Origin: Pseudorhodobacter sp.
Lineage (GTDB): Bacteria; Pseudomonadota; Alphaproteobacteria; Rhodobacterales; Rhodobacteraceae
DNA length: 6,934 nt
Assembly: GCA_024641255.1 (NCBI GenBank)
Contig: JAHEDL010000077.1
Coordinates: forward strand, 1-6,934
Direction of reading: 5' to 3'
Part shown: positions 5,874 to 6,934 of the stretch, piece after piece
How positions within the stretch are numbered: the stretch's first letter is position 1
How the letters are laid out: the number at the start of each line of letters is the position of its first letter
Translations under genes and position numbers: made by a program
Notes under the pieces: model-generated
Told to the model about the DNA's origin: nothing
What the model saw: the letters and a program-made list of their open reading frames with translations, nothing else
The model's database searches: none

Positions 5874-6934
5874 ATGCCAGTTTCCGTTGCCGTTCGTTTG
5901 CGCCCCTTGGCCGAAGCTGCCCTGGCAATTGCGCTGCTGCTTGCCAGCTTTGCCACCGCCCCGGCCACGGCGGCGGTGCTGGAAGACGCGATGGCGCGGG
6001 TGTTTACCGTTCACAGCGCTGATGCCGAAGACCGTTTTCTAGGCTCGGCGTTTCTGTGGGGCAGTGGCGAGGTTGCCGTGACCAATTCGCATGTTGTCGG
6101 TGCCGCCAGCGAAGTGCGGCTAACCGACGCCAGCGGTGCCGAACAAATCGCGCTTGTGATCGCCGCCGATCGGTCGCGCGATGTGGCCGTTCTTGCCGTC
6201 AAACCGGGGCGACGCGGTCTGCAACCCGCAACCCAAGCCCCGCTTTTGGGGGCCGAGGTGTGGGCCTTGGGTGCCCCGCTGGGGGTTGAATTTACCGTCA
6301 CCGAAGGTCGGATTTCGGCGTTGGCGCGGCAGGTCGAAGCGGCCCTACCCATCCGCATGCTGCAACACGACGCGGCGGTTAACCCCGGATCGTCTGGCGG
6401 GCCATTGTTGGATGCAACCGGCGCGCTGGTGGGGATGAACGCGCAGATCGCCGATGGCAGCCGAATGTTTGTGGGCATCGCCTATGCCATTCCCGCCACC
6501 GATCTGGCCCGCATCGTGCAGGGGTTGATCGACGAAACATTGGCGCCGCTGCCCGCTTTGGGCCTGACCGCCCGCGCGGTGGATCGGCAACTGGCACAAG
6601 CCTTGTCGATTTCGGCGCAAGGCTTGCTGGTTGATGCGGTGAAACCGGCGGGCCTTGCCGCCACCGCCGGGATTTTGCCGGGCGATGTGCTGTTGGCGGT
6701 CAATGGGCAGGTTTTGGCCAAACCCGGCGATCTTGCGTTTGCAATCGAGGCGGCTCAGGCCGCGCATGAGGCCGAATTCACCGTGCTGCGCGACGCGGCG
6801 GTGGTGGTTTTGCTGGCCGATCTTGCACCGGTTGAACTGTCTGGCCTGACCCTGCGCGATGCCGCTGGGCTGATGCGGGTGACCAGCTATAGCCTGCAAG
6901 CCTTGGGCATTTCGGCAGATGCGTCGGGGTGGAT
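5874..6934 (+). CDS. HtrA/Deg-type periplasmic serine protease with PDZ domain (partial, runs off the right edge)
   Basis: The open frame continues past the last base; 353 full codons are visible with no stop. Residues 1-34 form a Sec signal peptide (basic RLR at 8-10, hydrophobic core 15-26, cleavage near ATA-AV at 31-35). A trypsin-like domain of the S1C (HtrA/DegP) type covers about 38-215, with the complete triad: H73 in VTNSHVV (69-75), D103 in SRDVAVLAV (101-109) and S174 in NPGSSGGPLL (170-179). A PDZ domain follows at about 228-312, including GLAATAGILPGDVLLAVNGQ (260-279), the typical strand-turn that forms the carboxylate-binding groove. Residues from about 320, ending LGISADASGW, may begin a second PDZ domain as in two-PDZ Deg proteases. 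The expected role is degradation or chaperoning of misfolded envelope proteins. It is divergent from the multicopper oxidase across 187 bp. I do not assign degP, degQ or degS because the C-terminus is missing. Confidence 0.85.
   Translation, partial: MPVSVAVRLRPLAEAALAIALLLASFATAPATAAVLEDAMARVFTVHSADAEDRFLGSAFLWGSGEVAVTNSHVVGAASEVRLTDASGAEQIALVIAADRSRDVAVLAVKPGRRGLQPATQAPLLGAEVWALGAPLGVEFTVTEGRISALARQVEAALPIRMLQHDAAVNPGSSGGPLLDATGALVGMNAQIADGSRMFVGIAYAIPATDLARIVQGLIDETLAPLPALGLTARAVDRQLAQALSISAQGLLVDAVKPAGLAATAGILPGDVLLAVNGQVLAKPGDLAFAIEAAQAAHEAEFTVLRDAAVVVLLADLAPVELSGLTLRDAAGLMRVTSYSLQALGISADASGW

Noticed and set aside
6345..6899. Open frame of 184 codons on the - strand in the HtrA-type gene
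   Set aside because: It lies antisense to the trypsin/PDZ coding region, whose triad and PDZ motifs are convincing.

Overview
The window is GC-rich DNA (roughly 60-65% G+C by eye) with alphaproteobacterial character. The gene content, the intergenic style and a 'CCCAAATATCCTCGGGGG' palindromic element all suggest the Rhodobacterales (Rhodobacter/Paracoccus-like), but no rRNA or marker gene is present, so this placement is an inference. No tRNA, rRNA, CRISPR array or insertion sequence was seen.

Left part (1-1344, + strand): the 3' end of a sugar-type ABC transporter ATPase is followed after 146 bp by a complete Gfo/Idh/MocA oxidoreductase that is best read as inositol 2-dehydrogenase (iolG). 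A strong GNRA-loop hairpin plus TTTT terminator ends the block. Together they look like the end of an inositol uptake and oxidation operon. The gap between them holds a small GC hairpin and a perfect AAAACGTTTT palindrome that resembles a LacI-family operator core.

Middle part (1354-4019, - strand): a two-gene unit, transcribed right to left, encodes a 198-aa secreted protein of unknown function and then a 688-aa secreted caspase-family (C14) peptidase with an intact His/Cys dyad. The two genes are 2 bp apart and the caspase has no visible Shine-Dalgarno, so translational coupling is likely. This cassette is the least explained part of the window.

Right part (4020-6934): a 209-bp gap with stacked hairpins precedes (in + coordinates) a Tat-exported CueO/CopA-type multicopper oxidase on the - strand, with all copper ligands and a Met/His-rich insert. 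A 187-bp divergent intergenic region separates it from an HtrA/Deg-type serine protease on the + strand, which runs off the right edge.

Four consecutive genes (unknown secreted protein, caspase, multicopper oxidase, HtrA protease) all carry export signals. The right two thirds of the window is therefore an envelope/periplasm neighbourhood: proteolysis plus copper or oxidative protection. The left third is ordinary cytoplasmic inositol catabolism. Only the caspase pair shows evidence of being a single operon; the oxidase and protease share only proximity.
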